Notes: generated from the letters alone by a model not told the origin. A stretch of 64,000 nucleotides of DNA from Mycobacterium kiyosense (GCA_021654635.1 AP025179.1:2976001-3040000); one strand, 5' to 3'. Shown: positions 8,364-18,686, counted from the first letter of the stretch. Made by a program: numbers and translations.

Positions 8364-9968
8364 CTATGCATATTCATCCCTCTGCAGTGAACCGGCTAGC
8401 AGTGCCATGGGCGGTTCAGGGCGGTGGTGCCAGCATGAACTTCCAACCGTCGTCGCCGATTCCGTTCGAATCGCCGACGGTGTACCGGACCCCGTCCGGG
8501 GCCGACCAACTCTCCGCTCTGCGGAGTGTAGACCGGAGGCGGGAAGCCCGCCAGGCGTATAGACACACGGGTTGGGTTGCTGTCCGTTGCACGTCACACT
8601 GCCCGAACCCGGCCTGGTCAACGGGTCACTGACCGGCGGAGGCGTGCCCGGCACCCGGTCGGCCGGCGCCGGGTTGAGGCCGTTGTTGACCGACGGCGCC
8701 GGTACCACCTGACCGGGTTTCACCGGCTGGTCGCACCGCGCCGCCGGTGCCGGGCAGGTCAGGATCTGGTTCGGATCGCCATACCAAGGATTGGTGCCCG
8801 CCGGCTCATAGGGCCTCGGGTCACGGCACTCGCGCGGGGTGGCGGCGCGTTTACCCGGGACGTCGACACACGGCAGGTTGCGCGCGCCGCGCACCGCGTT
8901 GGCCGGAGTGTCTTGCGGGATCTTGCAATAGATTCCGGACGGCATCGGCGCCAGGCTGGTATCGGCCGGAGACCGCCACTGGGAAGCCGGCAGGAAACCG
9001 GTCAGGCAGGGCGGGGGCTGGTTGATCGTCAGCGAAGTGCCCAGCGAGGCGTAGCCGGGAAACGCCGACGTGACCGTCTGCCCTTCGGCCGCGCCCTGCG
9101 GATAAGCGACCAGCAGCTGCTCGACGCCCTTGTGGTAGCGCTTGAGCATGTCCAGCACGATCTCGAGGTTGGCCAGCGTTCGCGGCAGCGACTCGCGGAC
9201 GTCGTCGAACACCGCGTTGACCTGATCGGCGGTCGGCGCCGCCTGGGTCAGGATGCTCTGCACGTGCTGGTCGTTTTCCGCGCTCTGGGCCGCCAGGATG
9301 TCCAGGTTGTCGGCCCACCGGTCGATCGCGTCGCGGGAGGTGACCTGGCTGTCGATGATGGGCGCGGAGTTCTCGATGATGTCGTCGACGTCGGCGAGGT
9401 TGGCCTTGAAGTCGCCGGCGATGGCCTGAGTGGCGTCCACCAGACGCTGCAGCGCGGGGCCCAGCCCGCCGACGGCTCGCGCCGTCTCGTCGAGGAGCGC
9501 GGCGATCTTGTCCTTGGGCAGCACCGCCAGCCCGCGGTTGGCGGCATCCAGGGCGGGCCCGATCTCGGTGGGTACGGTGCCCTTGGTGATGGTCTGCCCC
9601 GGCGAGAAGTATTCGTGCACACCGGTTTCGGACACCAGGTCCAGATACTGCTCGCCGACCGCCGACACCGAATGCACGTTCGCCGACGCGTCGACCGGAA
9701 TCTTGTAGCGGTCGGAAATGCTCATGGTCACCAACGCGCCCCGCTCGGTCGGCTCGACGGAGGTGACCCTGCCGATGGTCTCACCGCGATAGGTCACATT
9801 CGAGGTCCGGTACAGCCCGCCCGAGATGGGCAGGCTCGCCTTCAGGGTGTACTGGCCGATGCCGACCGCACTGGGAATCCGTAGGTAGTACCAGCCCAGC
9901 GCCACCGCGGTGACCGCGCTCAGGATGCCGAACGTGATCAACTGGCGCCAGATGAAGCGGGTCAGCAT
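8364..9968 (-). CDS. mceF: MceF-family substrate-binding protein (C-terminus frame-altered)
   Basis: Last Mce subunit of the operon: an N-terminal membrane anchor (about residues 4-26), the MCE domain (about 40-120: GGLYRTSNVTYRGETIGRV), a helical needle region and a Cys/Pro-rich tail. Mce hexamers ferry lipids across the envelope to a YrbE-MceG permease. ATG at 9968 overlaps the mceE stop by 7 bp. The last ~60 residues as read are aberrant. Two +1 insertions, at about 8541 (C/G run of 3) and 8498-8501 (run of 4), hide a normal MceF ending (VYTPQSGELVGP, DGVRYTVGDSNG, then GWKFMLAPPP) with the stop at 8416. Probably a sequencing artefact. Confidence 0.88.
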   Translation of the reverse strand: MLTRFIWRQLITFGILSAVTAVALGWYYLRIPSAVGIGQYTLKASLPISGGLYRTSNVTYRGETIGRVTSVEPTERGALVTMSISDRYKIPVDASANVHSVSAVGEQYLDLVSETGVHEYFSPGQTITKGTVPTEIGPALDAANRGLAVLPKDKIAALLDETARAVGGLGPALQRLVDATQAIAGDFKANLADVDDIIENSAPIIDSQVTSRDAIDRWADNLDILAAQSAENDQHVQSILTQAAPTADQVNAVFDDVRESLPRTLANLEIVLDMLKRYHKGVEQLLVAYPQGAAEGQTVTSAFPGYASLGTSLTINQPPPCLTGFLPASQWRSPADTSLAPMPSGIYCKIPQDTPANAVRGARNLPCVDVPGKRAATPRECRDPRPYEPAGTNPWYGDPNQILTCPAPAARCDQPVKPGQVVPAPSVNNGLNPAPADRVPGTPPPVSDPLTRPGSGSVTCNGQQPNPCVYTPGGLPASGLHSAERRVGRPRTGSGTPSAIRTESATTVGSSCWHHRPEPPMALLAGSLQRDEYA

Positions 9969-11113
9969 TGCATGTCCGCCCGCTCGACCAGCGGCCCGCC
10001 GGGGACGTCGTTGGGGTTCGGTGTGTATCGGACGTCGGGGATCATCGTTTCCGGGTCGCGACCCCACGACTGCTCGAGTGCGCGCAGCGCCCCGGAGAAG
10101 CCGGTCCCGGTCAACACCGCGTTGTCCACCGCGCTCATCGTCAAGTCCAGCGTCAACGACAAGTTGAAGTAGTCGCCGCGGAACGACTTGAACACGGCGT
10201 CGATGTCGAACGGCCGCACCAGCATCAACTTCAGGGCACGGATCAAAAACGGTGCGGCGCGGCCGAGTTCACGCAGCGGGCACTGCATCGACAGCAGATC
10301 CTGATGGAAGTCGCTCTGCGCGGCGGACAGGTGCTGGTTGGCGACCCGGCCCAGCCGGCCCGTGGCGTCGATCGCGTTGATCAACAGGTTCTGCTTATCG
10401 GCGAAATGTTTGAGCAGCGGCGGGAATTCGGTCAGGACGCGATCCACCACCTCCGCACGGCGACCCACGTATCCCAGCAGCCGATTGGTGGAATCGATTG
10501 CCCGGGTGATGTCTTCGCGCTGTTCGTCGACTCGGGCGGTGAAGGTGTCCAGTTTGCCCAGGAAGTCCCGGATCTGCCCGGCCCGGCCGTTCAGGATGTT
10601 GTAGACCTCGTTCTGCAACGCCTCGACATTCGGCACGCCGCCGCCGCGCAGGATCATCGCCAAACTCGCCAAGGTCTGCTCAGTGGTGGGGTACGTCGAC
10701 GAATTCTTCAGCGGGATGGTGTCATTCGGCCGCAACGGCTCGGGAGAAGGGTCCGGCGGCGCCGCCAACTCCAGATGCTGAGAACCCAGCAAACTGGTCT
10801 GCCCGATCCTCGCGGTGGCGTTCTTGGGTAACTTCACTCCCCTGTCCAGCTGCAGGGTGAGCGTGGCGACCCAGTTCTTCAGGTCGATCGAGCGCACCGT
10901 GCCGACGAAGACGTCGGCCACCCGGACCCGGCTGTTCGTATTGAGCGCAAGTGTGTCGGCCATCTGCACGTAGACGGTGTAGGAGCCGGGCCCGCTGCCG
11001 GGGCCGCCGGGCATCGGCACGTTCGCGATGCCCTGCCAGTTCGCGCACGACGTCAGCGCCACCACCGCCATGCCGATCAACGCCAGCTTGCGCCACACCC
11101 GGACGCCCCTCAC
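9962..11113 (-). CDS. mceE: MceE-family lipoprotein (LprN type)
   Basis: Lipid-anchored Mce subunit of 383 residues. The signal peptide carries lipobox LTSC with the modified cysteine at residue 23. The MCE domain follows (about 42-120: YTVYVQMADTLALNTNSRVRVADVFVGTV), then a long helical region. The GTG start overlaps the mceD stop in a GTGA arrangement, indicating translational coupling. Length and architecture are normal for MceE and the frame is intact. Confidence 0.92.
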   Translation of the reverse strand: MRGVRVWRKLALIGMAVVALTSCANWQGIANVPMPGGPGSGPGSYTVYVQMADTLALNTNSRVRVADVFVGTVRSIDLKNWVATLTLQLDRGVKLPKNATARIGQTSLLGSQHLELAAPPDPSPEPLRPNDTIPLKNSSTYPTTEQTLASLAMILRGGGVPNVEALQNEVYNILNGRAGQIRDFLGKLDTFTARVDEQREDITRAIDSTNRLLGYVGRRAEVVDRVLTEFPPLLKHFADKQNLLINAIDATGRLGRVANQHLSAAQSDFHQDLLSMQCPLRELGRAAPFLIRALKLMLVRPFDIDAVFKSFRGDYFNLSLTLDLTMSAVDNAVLTGTGFSGALRALEQSWGRDPETMIPDVRYTPNPNDVPGGPLVERADMQC

Positions 11114-12691
11114 GAGCCCGGCCCCCGCGGTGCGGCCACCTCGGCGGCCAGCGGCGGCCCGATCGGCGCTGGGGTCGGTGCGACCGGTCCCGGCAGCACC
11201 CCCGGCGCCGGTGGCGGCTGTGGGATCGGGACGGGCGCCTGCAGCCCGATGGGAGGCAACACCGGGTACTCGTCGTACGCGTTGGGCGGCCCGGGCGGGG
11301 TCTGCACCCCGGACGCCGGGGGTGCGATGTCCGCCGCGCCCATCAGCTCGGCCAGCGATTCAGGGGTCAACAACCCCGCCGTAACCGGGCCGACCTGCAC
11401 CCCCTGCATCCCCGGTGCGACCACCCAGCCGGGGTTGGTGTTGCGGTGGGACAGCGGACCATCGGGCACCCAGATGCCCGGCACCGTCGTGTCCTTGAAA
11501 CCGGTCGGCGGCTGCAGGCGGGGTTCGGAGTAGGCGACCTGCTTGGGCAACACCTCAGCGGTGCTGAACAGGTTGAGTCCGAACGGAAGGTAGTTGAACT
11601 TGATGGCGTCGAGAATCGGCGCCAGATACTGCGCGCAGAGTTCGGCCGAGTCTTGATAGCCCAGCCTGCTGCCGGCCTGAATCATGCTGCACATGAACTG
11701 CATTGGGTTCGCAAAGTTCGGGATCGCCGGGATGGACATGACCGCGCCGTGCGACGGGGTGGTAGATCTGGCTGAGGTTGGTCTCCAACGTCGGCAGCAC
11801 GTGCAGCGCGGTCTCCAGACCGTTGAGCGGCTCGGGCTGGACCAGGGTGGTGGTCAGGGTGTCGAGGTTGCCGATGTCGTGGGTCAGGACTTCGCGGTTC
11901 TTGGCCAGAAATGGGCGCAGCGTGGCGAGCAGGCCGTCGAATTGCTGGATGGCGTTTGCGAGGTCGCGGTCGGATCCGGTCAGTTTGTCGGTGAACCGAG
12001 CCAGGTTGGTGTTCAACGCGACGAACTGCTGGTCGTCCTTGTGCAGGGCGTTGACGAAACGCGCCAGGCTGCGCACCACGGCGAAGAAGTCGCCCCGGCC
12101 TTCGTTGAGCGCCGTCAGCGCCTGCGCCAGGCTGTTCAGTGTGGTGTTGATCTGTTCGCCCTTGCCGGCCAGCCCGTTGGAGAACGACTCGATGAGTTCA
12201 CCGAATGGGCCGCGGGGCTGCTGGGGTGTGGGACCGAGTTTGTCGATGATGTTGGCGACGCTCTCGCGCAGCTGATCCCATTCGGTGGGCACCTGGGTGC
12301 GTGTCAGCGGGATCACCGCGTTATCGGCCATGACGGGCCCGCCTTTGTAGGGCGGCTCCAGCTGGATGCTGCGCGAGGCCACCAGGGTGGGGTTCACCAC
12401 CACTGCGGTCGCGTTGGCGGGCACCTTGTACCTGTTGTTGTAGTGGAAGGTCACCTTCATCTTGTCGCCGTCTGGTTCGATGCTGTCGATCGAACCGACA
12501 CGGACACCCATGATCTGGACCTTGTCGCCCGAGTAGAGCCCGATCGCGGCGGGCAGGTAGGCGACGACGGTGTTGTTGGTCAGCTTCTGGTAGGTATGCC
12601 AGCCGAAGAAACCGGCGACCAGGGCCAGCGCGACCACCAGCGTCGTGACGGCTCGGCGCAGCCACGGGTTGCGGAAACCGAAGGCGCTCAA
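11110..12691 (-). pseudogene. mceD: MceD-family protein gene, single frameshift
   Basis: Encodes an MceD subunit of about 526 residues if repaired: a membrane anchor (AVTTLVVALALVAGFFGW), the MCE domain with SGDKVQIMGVRVGSI, a helical region, then a Pro-rich tail. The TTG start overlaps the mceC stop. One extra C in the run at about 11755-11758 breaks the frame after SQIYHP; the next frame continues with GAVMSIPAIPNFANPMQF to the stop at 11110. Total length is 3n+1, consistent with a single +1 insertion. No other lesion is visible, so a base-calling error is likely. Confidence 0.85.
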
Positions 12692-14129
12692 CTCTGGTCA
12701 CCTCTCGTGGGCCCGACGGGTGGTGGAGCCTCGACCCGGGCTCCCGGCGGCGCGTTGGGCGGTAGCGGCACCGGGGTGCCCGGGACGTCGGGCGCCGGCT
12801 CGCCCGGTCGGCCCGCGATCGGGATCCCGGGTGTGGGCGGCAGGCCGTCGGGGACCGGTGGTGACGTCTGCACGTCCAGCGGCGCCGGGAAATTGCCGCC
12901 GAACGGGCCGAGGTCGGTACCCGCGCACGGCAGCGGGTTCCCCGGTCGCGGCAGGGCGTCCGCTGCCGGGGTGTAGGAACAGGGTGTCCCGGGTGGGACC
13001 GCCGGTCCCGGATGTTCCGGCGTGCCTTCGAGCACCGGGGGCGCGGGCGGCGGCGCGCCGTTGGGGAACCGGGTGCCGTTGGGGTCGGGGAAGCGGAACG
13101 CGGGCAGGCCGGCGTCACGCCAGAACTCTTCGGGGTCGACTCCGCGTTTCTTGAACGCGGCGTCGACGAACGGCTGCAGCATCCAGTACGGCAGCAGATT
13201 GGACAGGACGATCTTGAAGTACGGCCCCGACGCGACGGATTCCCCCAGCGATGCGGCGAATTGACTTACGTACGTGAGGGTTTGAGCCAAGTCGTCTTTG
13301 CGCGCCACCAACAGGTCGCTGAGGGTGTGCAACTGCTCCAGGACGGAATTCAGGTTCGGGTTGTCATTGATGAAGCCCTGCACCTGAGCCGAGAAAGCCG
13401 AAATGTTGTGCAGCAAACCGTCGATGGCCCGGCCGCGTTCGTTGAACGCCGCCAGCAGCGTCTTGGCGTTGACCAGCAGTCGGTCGACCTGTTGGCTGCG
13501 GTCACCGAGCACCGCGGCCACCTGGTTGGCCTGCGCCAGCAGGTGCTTGATCTGCTCGTCGCGCTTGCCGACCGTGTCGGAGAACCTGGCCACCCCCGTC
13601 CAGGGCGGCGCTGAGATGTGGATAGGTCTGATTGATGGTGTCCGACAAGACGTTCAGCGATCGCTTGACCGTGTCGATGTCCCAGCCGGTAGCCGCGTTG
13701 GTGACGTCGAAAGCCGCGTCGTAGAGCTGATAGGGGGGTGGTGGTCTGCCCCAGTGGCAGCACGCCGCCGGGCTGCAGTGTCCGGGTTCCCCGCGGCTCG
13801 ATCTCGAGCACCTTCTTACCCAGGATGGTGTCGGTCTTGATGGTGAGCCGACTCTCGGTGCCGATGGTGTGGGCGCCGATCGAGAACTTGACCCGCACGT
13901 GGTCGCCGTCGATGTCGAGCCCTTGCACGGTGCCGACATTCACGCCGGTGATGCGTACCTTGTCGTTCTTGTTCAACTGCCCGGTGTCGGTGAACTGCCC
14001 GTAATAGGCGGGCGAGGCGAACATCATCGGGATACTGGTGAAGCTCTGGCCGACGGCGACCACCAGCACCAGCACGGCGATACCCATCAGGCCGACGCGA
14101 TGGCGGTTGAACTCTTTGAGCGTTCTCAT
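12688..14129 (-). pseudogene. mceC: MceC-family protein gene, two frameshifts
   Basis: Encodes an MceC subunit of about 479 residues if repaired. Starts MRTLKEFNRHRVGLMG with a membrane anchor, then the MCE domain (FTDTGQLNKNDKVRITGVNVG), helical needle segments and a Pro/Gly-rich tail. ATG overlaps the mceB stop (ATGA). Two +1 insertions break it: the G/C run of six at 13733-13738 (after LGQTTTP) and the run of five at 13592-13596 (before ARFSDTVGKR). The intervening frame reads YQLYDAAFDVTNAATGWDID. Total length 3n+2 agrees with two insertions. Confidence 0.85.
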
Positions 14130-15166
14130 TGCGGCGTGCACCTGCCGGTGGGCTGCTTCCAGATCTTGACCGTGCGGACCGGGCCGCCGGCCTGCAGACC
14201 GTTCCACTTGATCTGCAGGTCGCAGACGTAGAAGTTCACCCAGTCGCCGTAGAGGCCGATGCTGCGGCCGATCAGGTTGAGCGCGGTGGGAGTCTTGTGG
14301 ATCAGATCGTTGAGCTGTTCGCGTTGGTCGATCAGCGGTTGTTGCAGCGCCTGCAGGTAGCCGATCTCCTTGTGCAACAACGTGCGATTGTCCGACAGCA
14401 GATCGGCGACGGTTCCCGCGGCGTTGCTGAGCTCCGCCACCCCGGTGGCCAGCGGATCGGCGTGGTTGCTCAGCCCGGTGATCAACCGCTCGAAGTTGTC
14501 GATAACGCCGTCGAACTCCTGGCGATGCCGAACGGTGGTGTCCAGCACGATGTTCAGGTTCTTGACCACCTCGCCGATCGCCTCGTCGCGTTCGGCGATA
14601 TGCGCGGTCAGGCGCGCGGTCTGGTCGAGGACGTCGTTGATGGTGCCACCCTGCCCCTGGAACACCGTGACGATCGCCGAGGCGATGGTGTTGACCTTGT
14701 TGGGTTCGAGCGCTCGGAACAGCGGCTTGAAACCGCCGATCAACGCGTCGAGGTCCAGGGCGGGGGCCGTCCGGGCCAGCGGGATGAACCCGCCGGGCGG
14801 CAGCACCCGGTCAGCGCCGTCCCCCTCGCCGCGTTTGAGCTCCACGAACCGGTTGCCGAGCAAATCGAGGTAACGGATCTGCGCGGTGGTGGACTGGTAC
14901 AACGGCACCGAGCGGTTGACGTCGAAGTCCACCAGGACGCGCCGGCCGTCGTCGACCAGTCGGATGGCCTTGACTTTGCCGACCTCCACCCCCGAGGCGC
15001 GCACGAACTGGCCGTTGCGCAGACCGCTGCCGTTGCTGAACTCGGCGGTGTAGCTGTTGGTGCGGTTGAAGCGCATCTGGGCGAACACCACGACGATCGA
15101 CGCGGTGATGAGGAACAGCACCAACGAGACGATGCCGAGCTTGATGGCGCTACCGGTGATCTTCAT
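14126..15166 (-). CDS. mceB: MceB-family substrate-binding protein
   Basis: Mce subunit of 346 residues with an N-terminal membrane anchor (about 9-30: LGIVSLVLFLITASIVVVFA), the MCE domain (about 38-115, containing SGLRNGQFVRASGVEVGKV and LDLLGNRFVELKRG), a helical region, and a Cys near each end of the tail (YVCDLQ and GRCTPQ). ATG overlaps the mceA stop as ATGA, and its own stop overlaps mceC likewise. Frame intact. Confidence 0.92.
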   Translation of the reverse strand: MKITGSAIKLGIVSLVLFLITASIVVVFAQMRFNRTNSYTAEFSNGSGLRNGQFVRASGVEVGKVKAIRLVDDGRRVLVDFDVNRSVPLYQSTTAQIRYLDLLGNRFVELKRGEGDGADRVLPPGGFIPLARTAPALDLDALIGGFKPLFRALEPNKVNTIASAIVTVFQGQGGTINDVLDQTARLTAHIAERDEAIGEVVKNLNIVLDTTVRHRQEFDGVIDNFERLITGLSNHADPLATGVAELSNAAGTVADLLSDNRTLLHKEIGYLQALQQPLIDQREQLNDLIHKTPTALNLIGRSIGLYGDWVNFYVCDLQIKWNGLQAGGPVRTVKIWKQPTGRCTPQ

Positions 15167-16470
15167 GGGTTGATCGTGTTGTCCCCGACTTGACGGCCCC
15201 ACACGTATTCGATTGCGTACGGCGAGCCGGTGTCCAAGTGGTTGTACGGCGCGAGGCTGGCACCGGTGTCGACCACCAGGCTCGGTGCCGGCCACAGGTC
15301 GTGCGTGATGGGTTGCCAGCAGCCCGGCGCTCCGCCGGGGCCGCCGCGTGCGTTCACCCGCGGCAGATTGTCCGGGTAGACATAGGGATTGGGCGCGCCG
15401 CCCACCACCCCGGCGAGTCCCAGCAGACCCTGGCTGAGCACCGCTCCGGTCAGTCCGGGCAGCGTCAGGATGCCACCCAGCCCCGACGTCAGTTCGGTCA
15501 TGGTCTTCAGTCCGTAACCGTTGCCGCCGCCGGTCGTCTCGTAGGCCGCGGGTTCGGCGTCGTGGTAATTGCGGATGGTGCAGAAGAATTCGGGGCTGTA
15601 GGTGTCGAGTAGTTGCGCGGTGGGCACCAGGTCGGCGAGTCCCCGCTGCAGATAGGGTCCGCCGCGGGTGAAGATGTCTTCGCCGGTGTTGCCCAACCCG
15701 GCCGCGGACAGCAATGCGGCATCCAGTTCGGCTTCCTGGCGGTGCAGCGTGCGTGCGGTGACCACCGCGTGGTCCAGGGCCTCGAGCAGATGCGGCGCGG
15801 CATCGGCATAGATGTCAGCCAGGGCCGCGAATTGCTGAATGTCGCGGCGGATCCGCGGCATTCGCGGGTTGACGTCGTCGAGGATGGCGTTGGCGTTGAC
15901 GATCGACTGGCCGAACTTCTCCCCCAGCCCGGTCAGGGCCTGCGCGGCGGCGGACAACGTCAGGTTCAGCTTGACCGGGTCGACCTTCTCCGCAATCGAG
16001 GTGAGCGTCTCGAACAACGTGTTGAACTCGGTCGTCACCGATCGTGCGTCGATCACGTGCTCCGGCGTAATGCGCTGCGGCGTCGGGTCTTTCGGTGAGG
16101 TCAGCGATACATACTTGTTGCCGAAGACGGTGGTGGCCCTGATGTTGGCGTCCACGTTGGCCGGAATCAGCCGGAGGTAATCCGGGTTGACGTCCAGCAC
16201 GAACTTGGCCACCGGCACGCCGTCGCGCTGCACTTCCGAGATATTGGCGACCCGGCCGATCTCCACCCCGTTGTAGGTGACCTTCGATCCCGGATCCATC
16301 ACCAGCCCGGTCCGTGGAGCCAGGAGCGTCAGGGCGGTCTTGGGGGTGAACCGGCCGCGGAACTGGAAGTACACGAACGCCAGCACCGCCGCGAAGACCA
16401 ACAGGAACACCACGGCCGCCGTCTTGTACGGCGGGATGCGCGGCGCGTTCTCCTTGAACGGGGTTGTCAT
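15163..16470 (-). CDS. mceA: MceA-family substrate-binding protein
   Basis: First Mce subunit, 435 residues. N-terminal anchor (about 15-37), MCE domain (about 42-125: LLAPRTGLVMDPGSKVTYNGVEIGRV and TTVFGNKYVSLTSPKDP), then the helical region (NTLFETLTSIAEKVDPVKLN) and a Gly/Pro-rich C-terminus. It begins 4 bp after the yrbEB stop. The substrate of this Mce system cannot be read from sequence; it is not at a position occupied by an mce operon in M. tuberculosis. Confidence 0.93.
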   Translation of the reverse strand: MTTPFKENAPRIPPYKTAAVVFLLVFAAVLAFVYFQFRGRFTPKTALTLLAPRTGLVMDPGSKVTYNGVEIGRVANISEVQRDGVPVAKFVLDVNPDYLRLIPANVDANIRATTVFGNKYVSLTSPKDPTPQRITPEHVIDARSVTTEFNTLFETLTSIAEKVDPVKLNLTLSAAAQALTGLGEKFGQSIVNANAILDDVNPRMPRIRRDIQQFAALADIYADAAPHLLEALDHAVVTARTLHRQEAELDAALLSAAGLGNTGEDIFTRGGPYLQRGLADLVPTAQLLDTYSPEFFCTIRNYHDAEPAAYETTGGGNGYGLKTMTELTSGLGGILTLPGLTGAVLSQGLLGLAGVVGGAPNPYVYPDNLPRVNARGGPGGAPGCWQPITHDLWPAPSLVVDTGASLAPYNHLDTGSPYAIEYVWGRQVGDNTINP

Positions 16471-16474
16471 TCGG

Positions 16475-17347
16475 CTATCCGGTCAGGTTGAAGTTCGGGT
16501 TCTTGCCGTAGACCGCCATCGCGGTCAGGACGACGACGACCACGATGGTGATCAGCGACAGCCGCATCGACCGGCCGACCGCCTCGCCGACGCCGACCGG
16601 CCCGCCGTGGGCGGTGTAGCCGTAGTAGGAGTGGGTGGTCATCACGACCACCGCGACCAGGATGACTTCGGCGAACGACCAGCCCACGTCGTTGAGGCGC
16701 AGGAAGGTGTGGAAGTAGTGGTTGTAGGTGCCGGCGGACTGGCCGTACAGAAAAACGGTGGTCAGCTGCGCGGACAGGAAGGCAAGGGTGATCGCCAACC
16801 CGTAGAGCGGGATGATGACGATCAGGCCCGCCACCACTCGGGTGGACGCCAGGTAGGCGATGGAGCGGATACTCATCACCTCCAGCGCGTCGATCTCCTC
16901 GCTGATGCGCATGGCGCCCAGTTCGGCGGTGGCCCCGGCGCCGACCGTGGCGGCCAATGCCTGCCCGGCGGCCACCGGCGCCACGAACCGCACGTTGACC
17001 ATCGCGGCCAGGAAGCCGGTGAACGCCTCGACGCCGATGTTGCCCAGCGACGCGAATCCCTGGATGGCGACCAGCGATCCGGCGGACAGGGTGATGAAGC
17101 CGACGATGGCCGCGGTGCCGCCCGCCACGGCCATCGCGCCGGTGCCCATCCCCATCTGGGCGACCATGCGCACCAGCTCCCGGCGGTAGCGGTGCAGGGC
17201 GAATGGAATCTGGCCGACCGCGGTGACCGCGAACCAGATCAACTGCCCGATCTCGAGCAGCAGCCGGGCCGGGGCGTCGCCGTACCGTCCTAGGTTGGCC
17301 CGCAGGAAGCGGCCGCGTGAGATGGCGGCCACGGAATGCCCGGCCAT
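16475..17347 (-). CDS. yrbEB: YrbEB-type Mce permease (MlaE family)
   Basis: Integral membrane permease of the MlaE/YrbE family, half of the inner-membrane channel through which the Mce tunnel passes lipid, energised by the separately encoded ATPase MceG. About 290 residues with five to six helices and the family signature LGAMRISEEIDALEVM facing the ATPase. ATG at 17347 lies 1 bp past the yrbEA stop; a GTG at 17374 is possible but overlaps yrbEA. Confidence 0.93.
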   Translation of the reverse strand: MAGHSVAAISRGRFLRANLGRYGDAPARLLLEIGQLIWFAVTAVGQIPFALHRYRRELVRMVAQMGMGTGAMAVAGGTAAIVGFITLSAGSLVAIQGFASLGNIGVEAFTGFLAAMVNVRFVAPVAAGQALAATVGAGATAELGAMRISEEIDALEVMSIRSIAYLASTRVVAGLIVIIPLYGLAITLAFLSAQLTTVFLYGQSAGTYNHYFHTFLRLNDVGWSFAEVILVAVVVMTTHSYYGYTAHGGPVGVGEAVGRSMRLSLITIVVVVVLTAMAVYGKNPNFNLTG

Positions 17348-17348
17348 C

Positions 17349-18143
17349 TCAGCGTCCCGTCCCGAACCGGACACCGATGGTGGTCAGCGCCGCGTTGACG
17401 GCGAACAGTGCGATGAAGCACAGCACCACGGTCTCGTTGACCGCGGTGCCCAGACCTTTGGACCCGCCCTTGACGATCAGTCCGCGGTAACAACCGACCA
17501 GGCCGGCGATGAGCCCAAAGGTGGCGGCCTTGATGTTGGCGATCACCACCTCGGGCAGGCCGGTGAGTGCGGTCAGTGTGGACAGGTAGGCACCGCTCGA
17601 AACGTTCTGCAGGTACACGCTGAACAGGTAGCCGCCGCCCAGCCCGACGGCGATCACCAGGCCGTTGAGCAGCACCGCGACCAGCGTGGAGGCGACCACA
17701 CGGGGTACCACCAGCCGGTGGATCGGGTCGATGCCCAGCACCTCGAGCGCATCGATCTCTTCGCGGATGGTCCGGGCGCCCAGGTCGGCGCAGATCGCGG
17801 TTCCCCCGGCCCCGGCGACCACCAGCACGGTCACGATCGGGCCGAGTTGGGTGACCGCCCCGATGCCGGCGCCGGCGCCGGAGACGTCGGCGGCGCCGAA
17901 CTCGGCGAGCAGGACGTTGAGCGTGAAGATGAGCAGCACGGTTTCCGGGATGGACACCGCGATGGTGGGCAGCAGCGACACCCGCATGAGAAACCAGCCG
18001 GTCCAGATGAACTCGCGCCATTCGAACGGCCGCCGCAGCGCCTTGGCGGTCAGCACAGACATTCGGAAGAATCCGCCGGCGACTTCGGTGCCCGGCCTGA
18101 TCTTGTTGCTCAGTCGGCCGACGACGCTGCTCGATGCGGTCAT
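17349..18143 (-). CDS. yrbEA: YrbEA-type Mce permease (MlaE family)
   Basis: First gene of the eight-gene mce operon; 264-residue MlaE-family permease with about five helices and the coupling signature LGARTIREEIDALEVLGIDP. Pairs with YrbEB to form the ABC permease of the Mce lipid importer. The ATG at 18143 is preceded by a 543-bp intergenic region holding two copies of the TetR-type operator, so transcription of the whole operon is probably set by the upstream repressor. Confidence 0.93.
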   Translation of the reverse strand: MTASSSVVGRLSNKIRPGTEVAGGFFRMSVLTAKALRRPFEWREFIWTGWFLMRVSLLPTIAVSIPETVLLIFTLNVLLAEFGAADVSGAGAGIGAVTQLGPIVTVLVVAGAGGTAICADLGARTIREEIDALEVLGIDPIHRLVVPRVVASTLVAVLLNGLVIAVGLGGGYLFSVYLQNVSSGAYLSTLTALTGLPEVVIANIKAATFGLIAGLVGCYRGLIVKGGSKGLGTAVNETVVLCFIALFAVNAALTTIGVRFGTGR

Positions 18144-18352
18144 CGACGCGGCCCCCGGCCCGATGATTTCTGACTACGCGAGAATTGTTGAGCCATCCAG
18201 CTTTTGGACGCCGCAGCGGAGGCAGACGAGTGCGGGTGCACCGGGTTGGCGCACCGTGAGCGGACCCGGTCGCAGTCGCAATCGGGGGTTGCCGTCCCCA
18301 CCCGCCGGCTGCACGCCGCCCGTGTTTGCGCCACCGGGCAACTATTGCATCA

Positions 18353-18368
18353 GACCGTACGTGCAGTC
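18353..18368. promoter_or_regulatory. TetR-type operator, copy 3 (mce operon)
   Basis: GACCGTACGTGCAGTC, 210 bp upstream of yrbEA. It differs from the 8179-8194 copy at only two positions. It overlaps a minus-strand TTGACT, the likely -35 element of the mce promoter. Confidence 0.75.
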
Positions 18369-18549
18369 AATTACAAACGTGGATTTCAAATAATGCACGG
18401 TCACCCGCACGCCGGTTTGAAGACCGGCCGATGCGCCGGCATGCCCGGCAATGCAACGGGCACTTAGGTTTTTGTCAGGCTTCCGGGCGGTCTGTCGCCC
18501 AGTTGAACACGTGCCGCGCAATGGCCCGGCTCCGCGGACGTCGGTTAGA

Positions 18550-18565
18550 TACTGTACGTACAGTC
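18550..18565. promoter_or_regulatory. TetR-type operator, copy 2 (mce operon, distal)
   Basis: TACTGTACGTACAGTC; its inner 14 bases, ACTGTACGTACAGT, are a perfect palindrome, the most symmetrical of the four copies. It lies 197 bp upstream of copy 3, between tetR and yrbEA, and could allow looping or control of a second promoter. Confidence 0.75.
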
Positions 18566-18686
18566 AAGAGTTCTGGTGCGTGTGGAGGCGCAGCAAAGTT
18601 TCCGGGTGTGCGCACGGCAGCAGCGGCGCACCGGCTGCAAGCGGTCAGCTCAACGTACTCTGGCGCATGACATTTGGGCCTTGCGT

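Larger units (their letters stand above)
18144..18686. other. mce operon control region
   Basis: No plausible gene. Holds two copies of the shared palindrome (18353-18368 and 18550-18565). On the minus strand the copy nearer yrbEA overlaps a TTGACT (18370-18365) that could be a -35 box; the matching -10 is weak. A leader of roughly 200 nt before yrbEA is implied. Confidence 0.6.

Noticed and set aside
13261..13276. ACGTACGT sequence inside mceC
   Set aside because: In coding sequence and offset from the operator consensus; not a match.
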